Notes: generated from the sequence alone by a model not told the origin. Counted from the first letter of the stretch, positions 42,799-51,840 are shown. The stretch is 64,000 nt of DNA from Sporosarcina koreensis (GCF_001531445.1 NZ_LQYA01000047.1:38747-102746); one strand, 5' to 3'. Translations and numbers: made by a program.

Positions 42799-43764
42799 AT
42801 GAGAATACCAGAGAAGTTAGAACGGGGAGATGAGATAAGGATCATTGCACCGAGTCGAAGTGCAAGCATTCTATCCGAGGAAGGCGTTCAAATTGCTAAG
42901 GAACAGTTGGAGAACTTGGGGTTTGTCGTTTCATTCGGCAAACATGTCTTTGAGAAAGATCTTCAAAACTCCACTTCTATTCAGCAAAGGGTGGAGGATT
43001 TGCATGAAGCGTTTGCTGATAAACATGTAAAAGGCATATTGACGGTTATTGGCGGGTTCAATTCAAATGAGCTTCTCCCTTACATTGACTACGAATTACT
43101 AAAAGAAAATCCGAAAATTTTCTGCGGATACAGCGATATTACAGCTATCGGAACAGCAATATCGACGCAATGTGGTTTTGTTACATACTCAGGACCTCAT
43201 TTCTCAAGTTTTCAAATGAAAAAGGCGCAGGAATACCAAACCCATTTCTTTAAACAATGTCTCATGCAAGAGGAGCCATTTGAGTTGAAGCCATCTGAAC
43301 AATGGAGTGATGATGCTTGGTATTTGGATCAGGAAAACCGGGTCTTTGAGAAGACGGTTTGGAAGATGTATAACGAGGGGACAGCGAGCGGCGAGCTATG
43401 GGGCGGCAATTTATGCACATTGAATTTGCTGCAAGGAACAAAGTACATGCCAAGTGTCGGGAATGCGATTCTTTTTATCGAAGATGATGAAATGACGATC
43501 CCTGAAACGTTTGCGAGAGATGTAACCTCTTTATTGCAAAATGCGCAGTCCATAAAGGCTCTCGTCATTGGCAGATTTCAACGAGCATCGAAAATGACAG
43601 AAGAACAATTGCTGTTCATTCTCGATAAACATCCATTATTGAAGGAAATTCCGGTTTTATACGACGTGGATTTCGGCCATACGCAGCCGATGTTTACATT
43701 CCCGCTTGGTGGAGAGGCGCAGGTGGATGCTGTGAATGGTTTATTGAAACTGATGAGGTTTTAA
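42799..43764 (+). CDS. LD-carboxypeptidase / MccF-like peptidase (S66 family)
   Basis: The 321-residue protein has RGDEIRIIAPSRSASIL at the start, the Ser nucleophile in FCGYSDITAIGTA, GELWGGNLCTLNLLQGT, the catalytic Glu region FIEDDEM and the His in DVDFGHTQPMFTFPLG. This is the MccF subgroup of S66, which cleaves peptide-nucleotide antibiotics such as processed microcin C, rather than the murein-recycling LdcA subgroup. The ATG at 42799 is favoured by its spacing from AAGGA. Subgroup assignment is by motif resemblance. Confidence 0.85.
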   Translation: MRIPEKLERGDEIRIIAPSRSASILSEEGVQIAKEQLENLGFVVSFGKHVFEKDLQNSTSIQQRVEDLHEAFADKHVKGILTVIGGFNSNELLPYIDYELLKENPKIFCGYSDITAIGTAISTQCGFVTYSGPHFSSFQMKKAQEYQTHFFKQCLMQEEPFELKPSEQWSDDAWYLDQENRVFEKTVWKMYNEGTASGELWGGNLCTLNLLQGTKYMPSVGNAILFIEDDEMTIPETFARDVTSLLQNAQSIKALVIGRFQRASKMTEEQLLFILDKHPLLKEIPVLYDVDFGHTQPMFTFPLGGEAQVDAVNGLLKLMRF

Positions 43765-43775
43765 GAGTGAATTTT

Positions 43776-43892
43776 GTCCAGCTCCAGCGGCTTGATGCTC
43801 GGGTCATAAGTCAAAGCTGCTGCGCGGCAAAGGGCGCCACTTCGCATCTTTGCCTTATGCCTGTCGCATCTGGGCAAGCCGCTTCCGCTTTT
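43776..43892 (+). repeat. Dispersed intergenic repeat, copy R2
   Basis: The sequence starts GTCCAGCTCCAGCGGCT and ends CAAGCCGCTTCCGC, whose ends are inverted relative to each other (AGCGGCTTG and CAAGCCGCT). Inner blocks GGGTCATAAG, CTTATGCC and CATCTGG are shared with R1 (7291-7401) and R3 (49946-50085). It fills most of a 211-bp gene-free gap. Confidence 0.7.
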
Positions 43893-43975
43893 CGATGTCA
43901 CAATTCTGTCGGGAGACAAACAGTCATTTTCCCATTACGCTGAAGGTATGAAGTTTCCGTGAGGGGGTTGCTGTA

Positions 43976-44362
43976 GTGAGGCGATTGTTGATTGCAGTGC
44001 TTCTGTCTACCGCTGTAATGATGACGGGTTGTGTGTATGAGTATACGGAAGAGGACGGCTACCGGATGTCGGTCATCAATGAAGGGTTTCCTGTTCCGAA
44101 AAATGCCTATGAGCTGAAGCCGGAAGACTGCACGACGGAAATAGCGAAGTCGGCGAAGTATAAGTTAAAGGGCATCGGGGATGAAGAGGGCACTCCGCCA
44201 GCAGATTATTTGGAGGAGATCCAAAGATGGGGATGGACCGAGCTTGAAGACAAACGGGTTGGCCATGTTCATTACTATGAGAAAAAGGGCAAAATCATGT
44301 CGCTCATCATTCAGGAAAATGTATTTGATGTGTTTGAAATGAGTGATGATGTGGAGTTATGA
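43976..44362 (+). CDS. Small lipoprotein of unknown function
   Basis: The 128-residue protein has a signal peptide (RRLLIAVLLSTAVMMTGC) with a lipobox ending at Cys19, so it is predicted to be anchored outside the membrane. The mature part is short, with LKPEDCTTEIAKSAKYKLKG and WGWTELEDKRVGH. A GTG start has GAGGGGG upstream. No domain is recognised. A terminator follows directly. Confidence 0.7.
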   Translation: MRRLLIAVLLSTAVMMTGCVYEYTEEDGYRMSVINEGFPVPKNAYELKPEDCTTEIAKSAKYKLKGIGDEEGTPPADYLEEIQRWGWTELEDKRVGHVHYYEKKGKIMSLIIQENVFDVFEMSDDVEL

Positions 44363-44365
44363 TGG

Positions 44366-44402
44366 GGATGAAGACGAATTGAGTCTTCATCCTCTGTTTT
44401 TT
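44366..44402 (+). terminator. Rho-independent terminator after the lipoprotein gene
   Basis: GATGAAGAC and GTCTTCATC are perfect arms around a short GAATTGA loop, followed by CCTCTGTTTTTT. Confidence 0.82.
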
Positions 44403-44497
44403 AGTTTGAGACGAATTTGGATATAGTCATCCGTACACCTTCCGCATGGATGGTTTTAATGATATAATATACATATTAAAGGAAGGGGATGGTAAAA

Positions 44498-44878
44498 GTG
44501 GTGGAATCGGAAAAAATCACGATCAATATGAACGTCGTCGATTTGGGGAAAGTCGATCTATTAGTTGAACAAGGGTTTTATTCCAATAGGACAGATTTCA
44601 TCAGGACTGCAATTCGCAGTCAATTGGAAACACATGCTGATGAAGTCAAGGACATCGTAATTAGGAAATCGTATATCGTAGGGGTAGTGCGATATGGACG
44701 AAAAGAGTTAGAAAAACTTCGTGATTCAAGGACGAAGATTGATGTGAAAGTTGCGGGATTGCTAGTGATTGCCGAGGATGTCGATGCGGAACTTGTACAA
44801 CAGACATTGGCTTCGGTGCAGGTAAGAGGTGTGTTGAAAGCGAATCCGGAAGTGAAATCGGCTATATTGGGGCTTTGA
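44498..44878 (+). CDS. Ribbon-helix-helix-type protein with C-terminal extension
   Basis: The 126-residue protein begins ESEKITINMNVVDLGKVDLLVEQGFYSNRTDFIRTAIRSQLE, here read as a ribbon-helix-helix: a strand KITINMNV, then a helix and YSNRTDFIRTAIRSQL. The C-terminal 70 residues (VVRYGRKELEKLRDSRTKIDVKVAG) are a second domain that resembles ligand-binding parts of NikR-like or CopG antitoxins without clear metal ligands. A GTG at 44498 has GGAAGGGG at good spacing. It is upstream of a toxin-antitoxin pair but separate from it. Confidence 0.7.
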   Translation: MVESEKITINMNVVDLGKVDLLVEQGFYSNRTDFIRTAIRSQLETHADEVKDIVIRKSYIVGVVRYGRKELEKLRDSRTKIDVKVAGLLVIAEDVDAELVQQTLASVQVRGVLKANPEVKSAILGL

Positions 44879-44936
44879 AAGACGAAATAACTAAAAGTTC
44901 GAACAGGTAATAATAATCAGAGGGGAAGTGATCGCG

Positions 44937-45237
44937 ATGGCAATGGATAATTTTCAGGTCAATTTGCCAAAAACATTTTTACCTTTTATCAATCAGGCCG
45001 AGGGTAAAAACTTGGATGCAAACAAAGGTTAAGCTTACATTGGCGATTGGAATGTATGTTGAAAAACAAGTTACATTGGCGCGGGCTGCTGAACTAGCTG
45101 AAACTAATTTGGCTGACTTCATTGACATTCTAAAATCAAAAAAAATTCCATGGTTAGAGTACTCTGAAGAAAGTTTTCACGATGACCTCCACGCGATTAG
45201 TGAGTTGTTGTCTTTGGAAGAGGAGTCTCATGAGTAA
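44937..45237 (+). pseudogene. UPF0175-family antitoxin, frameshifted
   Basis: The first frame starts at 44937 (GAGGGGAAG upstream) with MDNFQVNLPKTFLPFINQAE and stops at 45030-45032. The second frame continues from about 45016 as VKLTLAIGMYVEKQVTLARAAELAE and NLADFIDILKSKKIPWLEYSEE, the diagnostic UPF0175 C-terminal half. Together they give a protein of about 98 residues, normal for the family. One extra base near AAAGG at 45024-45029 explains the break. An ATG at 45016 could start the second half alone. Its stop overlaps the DUF3368 toxin start. Confidence 0.72.
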
Positions 45238-45730
45238 GGTCATCATTAATTCAACCCCGGTTATTAGTCTATCCATCATTGGGAAATTACATTTTATTGC
45301 TGAACTGTTTGATGAAGTGTATGTTCCTGAAGCAGTCTATCGAGAAATTGTCCATGGTAAGTCAACTCGTCAATATGGCAGTGAAGAATTGAAACATTTA
45401 ATCGAGATAGGCACTTTCCGGAGTATACAAGTAGAGAACAATAAATTAGTGGATACGCTATATGGAAAGTTGCATGAAGGTGAATTAGAAGTGATTGTTA
45501 GTGCGAAAGAAACGGGAATACAAAATGTCCTACTTGATGAGCGTGCTGCTAGATCTTTAGCGAAGACTCTTTTACTTCGTCCAATCGGCACGGTTGGTAT
45601 GCTTTTGCTTGCTAAAAGGAAGGGGAAGATTGAACATTTGAACCCTTTTTTGGATGTATTGATTGACGAGGGAATTTTCCTTTCCAAATCACTTTATTCA
45701 CAAGTTCTTCACGAGGCAGGAGAAGAATAA
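45230..45730 (+). CDS. DUF3368 PIN-like toxin
   Basis: The 166-residue protein has the PIN-like layout: IINSTPVISLSIIGKL with an N/S in place of the first PIN aspartate, as usual in DUF3368, then EVYVPEAVYREIV, GELEVIVSAKE (acidic), NVLLDERAARSLAK (acidic) and IGTVGMLLLAKRKG. It pairs with UPF0175 antitoxins. The start lies in the antitoxin 3' end, eight bases before its stop. It is intact while the antitoxin frame is broken. Confidence 0.82.
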   Translation: MSKVIINSTPVISLSIIGKLHFIAELFDEVYVPEAVYREIVHGKSTRQYGSEELKHLIEIGTFRSIQVENNKLVDTLYGKLHEGELEVIVSAKETGIQNVLLDERAARSLAKTLLLRPIGTVGMLLLAKRKGKIEHLNPFLDVLIDEGIFLSKSLYSQVLHEAGEE

Positions 45731-45769
45731 AAATTGTTTTGTTTATCCATGAATATGAGTTGAGGGATA

Positions 45770-45828
45770 AAGAATGCTTGCGTAACTTTGTATATAGTGT
45801 TGCGCAAGCATTCTTCTTTCTTTTTATT
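45770..45828 (+). terminator. Terminator after the toxin gene
   Basis: AAGAATGCTTGCG and CGCAAGCATTCTT are perfect 13-base arms around a 20-base loop, then a T-rich CTTTCTTTTT. Confidence 0.82.
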
Positions 45829-45846
45829 ACGAAAAAAAATTGCAAG

Positions 45847-46242
45847 TTATTGTGATTTCCCTAAAACGACTCGGATTCTTTCATACTTTTCGTCTTCGCT
45901 ATTATATTCAAAAAATCCAAGCTGATTCCCCCAAGGGTCAGAGAAAGTTCCCCATTTGACAGGAACCTCCTCCCTGGAATGAAGGTCGAAGTGTTTCACT
46001 CCTAATTCTTCTTGAATCCGTGTGCGCTCCTCTTCAATGTCAACCACCCCTAAGCGAATCGGACCGGAATTTATGGAAGGATCCCCGTCTGCAACTTGTA
46101 GCCAACAACCAGGTAGGAGCTCCCATTCAGCGAATCCTTCATGTGGAAGAAAATCTGGTTCTCTTTTGAGCAAGGTTGTATACCATTGTTGCCCTTTTGC
46201 AAATTCTGATACACGAACTTGTATCGTCATTTCATAAATCAT
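45847..46242 (-). CDS. VOC (glyoxalase/bleomycin-resistance fold) protein
   Basis: The 131-residue protein has the VOC pattern: KGQQWYTTLLKREPDFLPHEGFAEWEL (start AKGQQWYTTLLKREPDF), LGVVDIEEERTRI, and the C-terminal TFSDPWGNQLGFFEY. It may bind or modify a small metabolite. It is the last of four closely spaced minus-strand genes with DinB, another VOC and a toroid protein. Confidence 0.8.
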   Translation of the reverse strand: MIYEMTIQVRVSEFAKGQQWYTTLLKREPDFLPHEGFAEWELLPGCWLQVADGDPSINSGPIRLGVVDIEEERTRIQEELGVKHFDLHSREEVPVKWGTFSDPWGNQLGFFEYNSEDEKYERIRVVLGKSQ

Positions 46243-46260
46243 TTAATCACCTTTCCGCTA

Positions 46261-46731
46261 TTATTCAAACAACGCAACTTCAGGATCTTTTCCGACACAA
46301 TGCACAAGCATGGCATGCAGCTGCCCGCGGTGGTGATAAAGGTGGGAAGAGATTTCTAACAGCCATTCAAACCGCGTATAGGAAACACCCCAGTACGAAG
46401 TCGTCGTTTGCACCAGTTCATCCTCTGTATAATTGAGATAGCGGTTTTCCAATAAAGCAAAGTTGGCCATCAGGGCTTCCTTCATTTCAGCTAAGGTATG
46501 AAGGGGATTAGAGGTATAAAAGGTGCTCATCTGATCCTCGGTTGCTTCATCTGAAATGAGCAGATCTGCCTTGCAAATCAATGACAGATGGGCTAACAGC
46601 TGCCCGATGGAAAACTTGTTTTCCGTTGGCTGGACTTCTAAATCGCTCGGCTCTACTTTGTCCATGATGTCAGTGATGGATCGCAATGCCAGCGAGATTT
46701 GATTCAAAGTTGCTTTTACGTATTCATTCAT
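46261..46731 (-). CDS. DinB-family protein
   Basis: The 156-residue four-helix protein has the metal-binding histidines of the DinB fold: FSIGQLLAHLSLICKAD near residue 48 and ISSHLYHHRGQLHAML near residues 129-137. DinB-like proteins are possible thiol-dependent transferases; the substrate of this one is unknown. It lies between two VOC genes on the minus strand. Confidence 0.82.
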   Translation of the reverse strand: MNEYVKATLNQISLALRSITDIMDKVEPSDLEVQPTENKFSIGQLLAHLSLICKADLLISDEATEDQMSTFYTSNPLHTLAEMKEALMANFALLENRYLNYTEDELVQTTTSYWGVSYTRFEWLLEISSHLYHHRGQLHAMLVHCVGKDPEVALFE

Positions 46732-46755
46732 ATTGTCACCTGTTCTTTCTAAAAG

Positions 46756-47103
46756 CTAATAGGAGCAGACCTCTACACAGTTGCCATCGGGATCTTTAGT
46801 AATGAAATATTTCGCTCCATTTTCCATTATATCGCTTACCTCAGCACTGCAAGATGCAAGATGCTCATGTGCTTTCTCAATGGATGCAGTATACAAGCTG
46901 AAAAGGCTATATTTCCTTTGTAAAGTAAGTTCATGTTGATTAATAAACAGCGTGACAGATGTGTCTCCGAAAGTTATTGCTTGATAGATTCCATTGTCAT
47001 CCTTCCACCCGGGTTTTCCACCTAACACATCCACATACCAGTTACGGGCTTTTTCAAGATTTTTCACGGGGATGAAGACCGTATCAATTTTTTCAAATAG
47101 CAT
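46756..47103 (-). CDS. VOC-family protein
   Basis: The 115-residue protein starts FEKIDTVFIPVKNLEKARNWYVDVLGGKPGW, read as FIPVKNLEKARNWYVDVLG, and ends ITKDPDGNCVEV, both typical of VOC proteins. The metal ligands of glyoxalase I are not fully conserved. Its function is unknown. Confidence 0.8.
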   Translation of the reverse strand: MLFEKIDTVFIPVKNLEKARNWYVDVLGGKPGWKDDNGIYQAITFGDTSVTLFINQHELTLQRKYSLFSLYTASIEKAHEHLASCSAEVSDIMENGAKYFITKDPDGNCVEVCSY

Positions 47104-47120
47104 ATATTTAAATGCTCCTT

Positions 47121-48014
47121 TTAAGAAAATGCATCGAATTCCCTCAGCACCCTCAAATTATCAAGTGTCAGCACACCGCTCCATTCCTGCTTCGCGATTT
47201 CCCAAACATCTTCATAACGACCCCATGCCCATGTCGGCTTCCAACTGCCATCTTCCGCTTGATTGGAAGCAAGATGATGGATGTTAGCAGGGATGATTTC
47301 CTGAAAGTCCTCATATAGAAAAGACGTCGGGACATATACGACTTGAAGGGGAAGCAGGCAATAGTCATGCCATTTTACCGGGTCCGTTGTCACGCTATGG
47401 TGAGCAATCTCACGCACACTGGCAGCAATCTTTTCGGCTTCTTCCGAAGGCAATTCCTTCATTAATTTCACCAAGCATTGCAATTCATGAAAGTCGTTCG
47501 TCGCCTCTTCGTTGATATACGCAACTGCATGTGCAGTCAATTTTTCCAGAAAATCCTCGGGGACAAGTCCTTTGTAATGATGAAGCAATCCTGTCATTTC
47601 AGCGCTCGGATTTCCCCATGGCCAATCGCCGCCATAATTCCACCAGATGGCACGCGGCGCTGTCTCCACTTCCTTCGGGACAATTTCCCATCCCATCTTC
47701 TCTTCGTCAAATGTATTAAGTGCATATTGAATCGCGCGTTGCACCATCGCATCTGATTCGTCTGCTCCAATGCGAATCAAATGCTGAAGCCCAATCGTCG
47801 TTGCCAACGCTGAAGAAGCCTCGCATCTGAAATCAGGTTCCAATCCATTTCCGAAACCGCCATCTTCATTTTGATAAAGCGTTAATTCCTCCAATACCTG
47901 CTCGCGGCTGCCATTTTCAAATTCGAATGCGAATAATGCTTTTTCCAATGGACGTGCTTTTGATTTGAGAAATTCCGTGGCTTGTAGATATTGTTCATTT
48001 GATATCTTTTCCAT
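47121..48014 (-). CDS. Alpha/alpha-toroid protein, prenyltransferase-like repeats
   Basis: The 297-residue soluble protein has QW-like repeats: LYQNEDGGFGNGLEPDF (about residues 47-63) and LASNQAEDGSWKPTWAWGRY near the C-terminus. These resemble the terpene cyclase/protein prenyltransferase toroid, but the catalytic aspartate motif is absent. It is a conserved-type hypothetical. The ATG at 48014 is chosen over a GTG four codons upstream. Confidence 0.68.
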   Translation of the reverse strand: MEKISNEQYLQATEFLKSKARPLEKALFAFEFENGSREQVLEELTLYQNEDGGFGNGLEPDFRCEASSALATTIGLQHLIRIGADESDAMVQRAIQYALNTFDEEKMGWEIVPKEVETAPRAIWWNYGGDWPWGNPSAEMTGLLHHYKGLVPEDFLEKLTAHAVAYINEEATNDFHELQCLVKLMKELPSEEAEKIAASVREIAHHSVTTDPVKWHDYCLLPLQVVYVPTSFLYEDFQEIIPANIHHLASNQAEDGSWKPTWAWGRYEDVWEIAKQEWSGVLTLDNLRVLREFDAFS

Positions 48015-48186
48015 AGGGATCCCCACTTTCGAGATGAATTATTGATTATGGATACTTTCGCTATAGCCTTCTATAAATCCTTCCAATACAAAGTTTATTG
48101 GGCAGATTTTTAATGTACGGGTGAGTCTGACTTGTCCGAACCGGCTGTTAGCTAGACCTCAAAACAAAAATCCTTCCGTGAAAAAT

Positions 48187-48221
48187 AAAAAAGATGAAGG
48201 AGCAATTTCCTTCATCTTTTT
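48187..48221. terminator. Terminator beside the dacB-like gene
   Basis: AAGATGAAGG and CCTTCATCTT form perfect arms around a short loop, with T-rich tails on both strands. It lies just past the minus-strand stop at 48229. Confidence 0.8.
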
Positions 48222-48228
48222 ATCTTCA

Positions 48229-49752
48229 TTAAAACTCATATTCCGCAAGCACTTTCGCAATCGCATCTTCAATTGGTGTAACAGGACCGGTAATATAATT
48301 GTTAATCATGACCGAGAAGATCAGTTCCGTGCCGTCTTTCGCAGTAACATAACCGGAAAGGGTGGAGACGCCTGTAATGGAGCCAGTTTTTGCGGTAACG
48401 TTCCCAGCGGTCAATCCATCACCCATCCGGTTCCGGAGCGTACCGCCGACCATCCGTTCAGGATTCCCTGCAATTGGCAGGGACGCCTCGAATACAGGGA
48501 ACCAGCTTTTCCCTTGAATAGTATAGAGTAAATTCGTTAATTCCTCTGCTGAAACGAGGTTTTTATGGGACATGCCGGAGCCGTCACGTAGAACAACGGT
48601 ATCCGTGTTGACGCCGAATTGCTTCAGCTTCTCCTTCATGACCGCAAGTCCCGCGTCCCAGCTACCTTCACCACTTTGCACTTTCCCCATTTCCTTCACC
48701 AATGTTTCCGCATGTCCGTTGTTGCTCAACTTCATGAATGGAATGAAAAGCTCTTTCAGCGGCATCGATTTTTTTGAAGCAAGGACAGTTGCGCCGCTCG
48801 GTGTGACACCCGTTTTCGTTCCACCATTACCGACAATCTGGATACCTTCCGCTTTAAGCGATTTTTGGAAAACATCAAGTGCCAGCATGGAAGGGTCCCA
48901 AACAGCGGACCAAGATTGGGAGCGCGTGCCGTCGAGCGGCATTTTCCCTTCGATGATGATCCGGTTCGTTCCATGTTCACGTGCAATGGAAATGCTCTTC
49001 TTTTCCCCTTTCGCGACAGTTGTTGCGTTATTGACGATTACGACAGAATCTGTCTCCGGAGTGAGTGTCACTTTCGGGTGTTCTCCTGCTTTATTGCCAG
49101 CATTCACTTCTACAATGACAGTTCCCGCATCATAGTCTTCGTTCGGAGACAGCGTCAATGCAGAAACTTGTGCACCGACATAATTATGCTCATCCGACCA
49201 GTTCAAATCCTGTGAATAGCGGACATCATCATACCAGCTGTCGTCAGCGATCAAGCTGCCATTGATCTTATTGATCCCTTTCGCCTTTAAGTCCTTAGCG
49301 AATTGGTCCAAATCCTTTTTCATCAACGTCGGGTCGCCTTTCCCTTTCAGATAAAGATTGCCGTGTATCATTTTCCCCTTCACTTCACCGTCCGTCAGCA
49401 CTTCTGTAGAGAACTGATGGTCAGGACCCAATATGTCCAGTGCCGTCGAACCTGTCAGCAATTTCATATTGGAAGCAGGGCGCAGGCGGATGTCGCCAAA
49501 GTGTGAAAAGATTGCTTCACCTGTATCTGCTTTCCGTACACTGACCCCTGTAATTCCCCCTTGGAGCTTCGAGTCTTTCAGTATTGCTTGTAACTTTTGG
49601 TCTAAGGTTGTCGAATCAATGGATGCTACGGGAGTCGTATCCCCGGATGCGGCGACAGATGAAAGAGTTCCTTCATGTGTTACCGGAAATAAGGCGATCA
49701 AAGCAACGATCGTTGCTAGGAAGGCCCTTTTGAGAAAACAGTGCTGTTTCAT
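48229..49752 (-). CDS. dacB: D-alanyl-D-alanine carboxypeptidase/endopeptidase (PBP4 family, S13)
   Basis: The 507-residue exported protein has a signal peptide (RAFLATIVALIALFPVTH) and the three S13 motifs: SNMK in RPASNMKLLTG, S.N in DGSGMSHKNLV, and KTG in VTAKTGSITGVS. A large inserted domain follows the SxxK. It trims or cuts peptidoglycan cross-links outside the membrane, like B. subtilis DacC. The start is uncertain: ATG at 49752 is chosen, with GTGAG upstream, but a GTG four codons earlier is possible. Confidence 0.88.
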   Translation of the reverse strand: MKQHCFLKRAFLATIVALIALFPVTHEGTLSSVAASGDTTPVASIDSTTLDQKLQAILKDSKLQGGITGVSVRKADTGEAIFSHFGDIRLRPASNMKLLTGSTALDILGPDHQFSTEVLTDGEVKGKMIHGNLYLKGKGDPTLMKKDLDQFAKDLKAKGINKINGSLIADDSWYDDVRYSQDLNWSDEHNYVGAQVSALTLSPNEDYDAGTVIVEVNAGNKAGEHPKVTLTPETDSVVIVNNATTVAKGEKKSISIAREHGTNRIIIEGKMPLDGTRSQSWSAVWDPSMLALDVFQKSLKAEGIQIVGNGGTKTGVTPSGATVLASKKSMPLKELFIPFMKLSNNGHAETLVKEMGKVQSGEGSWDAGLAVMKEKLKQFGVNTDTVVLRDGSGMSHKNLVSAEELTNLLYTIQGKSWFPVFEASLPIAGNPERMVGGTLRNRMGDGLTAGNVTAKTGSITGVSTLSGYVTAKDGTELIFSVMINNYITGPVTPIEDAIAKVLAEYEF

Positions 49753-49945
49753 TAAAATGCTCACATCCTTTCATCCTTTGTATTCGATTGTACTTCAACT
49801 TATATAAGGTGGGTAGGTTAAAATACAGAAAATTAGGAATTGAAGCGTTTTACCTATGACGTGTAGTCGTTATTAATTATATGTTTGGAGATGTTTAGTT
49901 CATACATTCGATGGTGGAATTAACATGTTGCGAAGAACGCGAAAT

Positions 49946-50085
49946 GCGGAAGCGGCTCATCCAGATGCCACAGGCAAAGCCGTCACGTAGAACGGCTTTT
50001 GCGAGCAAAAGCGAAGCGTTGGGAGCAATGACGCCACGTAGCAACCTCGACTTATGACCCGAGCATCTAGCCGCTGGAGCTGGAC
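49946..50085 (-). repeat. Dispersed intergenic repeat, copy R3
   Basis: Read on the minus strand it starts GTCCAGCTCCAGCGGCT, continues GATGCTCGGGTCATAAGTC and ends GAGCCGCTTCCGC, like R2 at 43776. Its middle contains a strong hairpin around GCTTTTGC/GCAAAAGC. It fills the middle of the 386-bp gene-free gap 49753-50138; the remainder shows no gene. Confidence 0.7.
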
Positions 50086-50138
50086 AAGTGGTTCATGTAG
50101 AATAAAGTATATTCATAATTTAAGGAAGTGTCGGCGAA

Positions 50139-50840
50139 ATGAAGTTCACTTTGTCACCTTTGGGAGATCAAGCCATTGTCATCGAGGTCGGCAAAAAGAT
50201 TGATATATCATCCGAGCGAAAAGTGAAAGCGATTGTTTCTCGGTTGGAAGCAGGATCACCGTCTTGGATGATTGAATACATACCTGCCTATACGACGGTC
50301 ACGCTTATTTATGCACTACAGGAATTCAGTAAAGAGGACAGTCCATACGGAGCGGTTTGCGAGCGAATTCGAGAGTTGCTGAAAGATGTGAAAGAAGCGA
50401 AAGCTGTTCAGCAAAAGATCGTCAATATTCCTGTTGTGTATGGCGGTGAATATGGCCCAGATCTGGATTTTGTGGCGCAACAAAATGGTTTGACAGTGGA
50501 TGAAGTCATTGAAATCCATACATCGGGCGATTATACAGTGTATATGATTGGCTTTGCGCCAGGCTTCCCGTTTATCGGTGGCATGTCGGAACGGATTGCC
50601 GCTCCTAGACGAAAGACACCGCGATTGAAGATTCCCGCCCGATCGGTAGGAATAGCAGGAATGCAGACTGGGGTTTATCCAATCGAAACGCCGGGGGGCT
50701 GGCAACTGATCGGCAGGACGCCGCTTGAGCTTTTCTTACCGACAGAGGATCCTCCAAGCCTATTGGCGGCGGGGAATAAAATAAAGTTTTACAAGATTAC
50801 GAGTGAAGAGTATGAAGGCTTGAGAGGTGGCGCGGATTGA
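50139..50840 (+). CDS. pxpB: 5-oxoprolinase subunit PxpB
   Basis: The 233-residue protein has the PxpB/KipI features: SPLGDQAIVIEVG at the start, VYGGEYGPDLDFVA, MIGFAPGFPFIGGM, and PRLKIPARSVGIAGMQTGVYPIETPGGWQLIGRTP in the core (KIPARSVGIAG). With PxpC and PxpA it forms an ATP-dependent enzyme that opens 5-oxoproline (pyroglutamate) to glutamate. It overlaps pxpC by four bases. Confidence 0.92.
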   Translation: MKFTLSPLGDQAIVIEVGKKIDISSERKVKAIVSRLEAGSPSWMIEYIPAYTTVTLIYALQEFSKEDSPYGAVCERIRELLKDVKEAKAVQQKIVNIPVVYGGEYGPDLDFVAQQNGLTVDEVIEIHTSGDYTVYMIGFAPGFPFIGGMSERIAAPRRKTPRLKIPARSVGIAGMQTGVYPIETPGGWQLIGRTPLELFLPTEDPPSLLAAGNKIKFYKITSEEYEGLRGGAD

Positions 50841-51829
50841 TTGAGATTAGTAAACCGGGTCTTCATGACACTGTGCAAGATTTAGGAAGGCATGGGTACC
50901 AAACATTCGGTGTCATAGCGGGCGGCGCCATGGATCCGTACGCTCATCGGATCGCGAATCTACTAGTCGGCAATGAGGAGACGGAAGCAACCCTTGAAAT
51001 GACACTCGTCGGTCCTCGGCTTTTATTTAAGGAAGATGGATTGATCGCCATTTGTGGCGGCGATTTAACACCAACAATGGAAGGCTTGCCAGTACCGATG
51101 TGGCGACCGGTGTTCATTCGAAAGGGGAGCGAATTGCGGTTCGGAGCAACAAAGGAAGGGTGCAGGGCGTACTTAGCAGTTGCGGGAGGGCTTGATGTGC
51201 CGATTGTGCTTGGAAGCCGGTCGACGTACGTGAAGGCGGGGCTTGGCGGGTTGGATGGGAGGGCGTTGATCAAGGGAGATGTCGTTCAAGTTATGTCGGC
51301 ATCTGGGTTGGCTGAGGTAATGAAGAAGAGGCTTTCTTCTGATGCATCATTTCGTGCAGCGGATTGGCAGATCGCTCAGAAGTTTCTACCTACCCTATCA
51401 AACCATTATGAAATACGAGTCATGCGCGGCAGGCAGTATGCGTTATTCGATGAAGCAAGCCGACATCGTTTTTGGAATGAACCATTCACCGTCAGTTCAC
51501 AGTCTGATCGGATGGGCTACCGAATCAATGGTCCTGCTTTGCATCTGGAAGAGGCGGAGGAAATGATTTCGGAAGCAGTTACATATGGATCCATCCAAGT
51601 ACCGGCGGATGGAAACCCGATTATTTTGGCGGCGGATCGGCAGACGACGGGCGGTTATCCGAAAATAGGGCAACTTTCTTCGATTGATTTCACAAAGCTT
51701 GCACAGGCGAAGGCGGGGGACCAGCTTTTATTCAAGGAAGTGACGATCGAGGAATCGCATCGTCTTTTTACGAAGCAGGAAATGAATTTGAAGGTTTTGC
51801 TTGCAGCGATACGGAATAGATTTAGTTAG
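50837..51829 (+). CDS. pxpC: 5-oxoprolinase subunit PxpC
   Basis: The 330-residue biotin-dependent-carboxylase-like subunit starts [16 protein letters not shown] and has [54 protein letters not shown] start with AGAGGTGG upstream overlaps the pxpB stop. In B. subtilis the homologue was first named KipA; the enzyme role came later. Confidence 0.92.
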   Translation: MIEISKPGLHDTVQDLGRHGYQTFGVIAGGAMDPYAHRIANLLVGNEETEATLEMTLVGPRLLFKEDGLIAICGGDLTPTMEGLPVPMWRPVFIRKGSELRFGATKEGCRAYLAVAGGLDVPIVLGSRSTYVKAGLGGLDGRALIKGDVVQVMSASGLAEVMKKRLSSDASFRAADWQIAQKFLPTLSNHYEIRVMRGRQYALFDEASRHRFWNEPFTVSSQSDRMGYRINGPALHLEEAEEMISEAVTYGSIQVPADGNPIILAADRQTTGGYPKIGQLSSIDFTKLAQAKAGDQLLFKEVTIEESHRLFTKQEMNLKVLLAAIRNRFS

Positions 51830-51840
51830 GAGTGGGTGTA

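Noticed and set aside
45016-45237. Complete, separate antitoxin gene starting at 45016
   Set aside because: The upstream frame encodes the expected N-terminal part of UPF0175 directly adjacent, so a frameshift in one gene is the simpler reading; independent translation remains possible.
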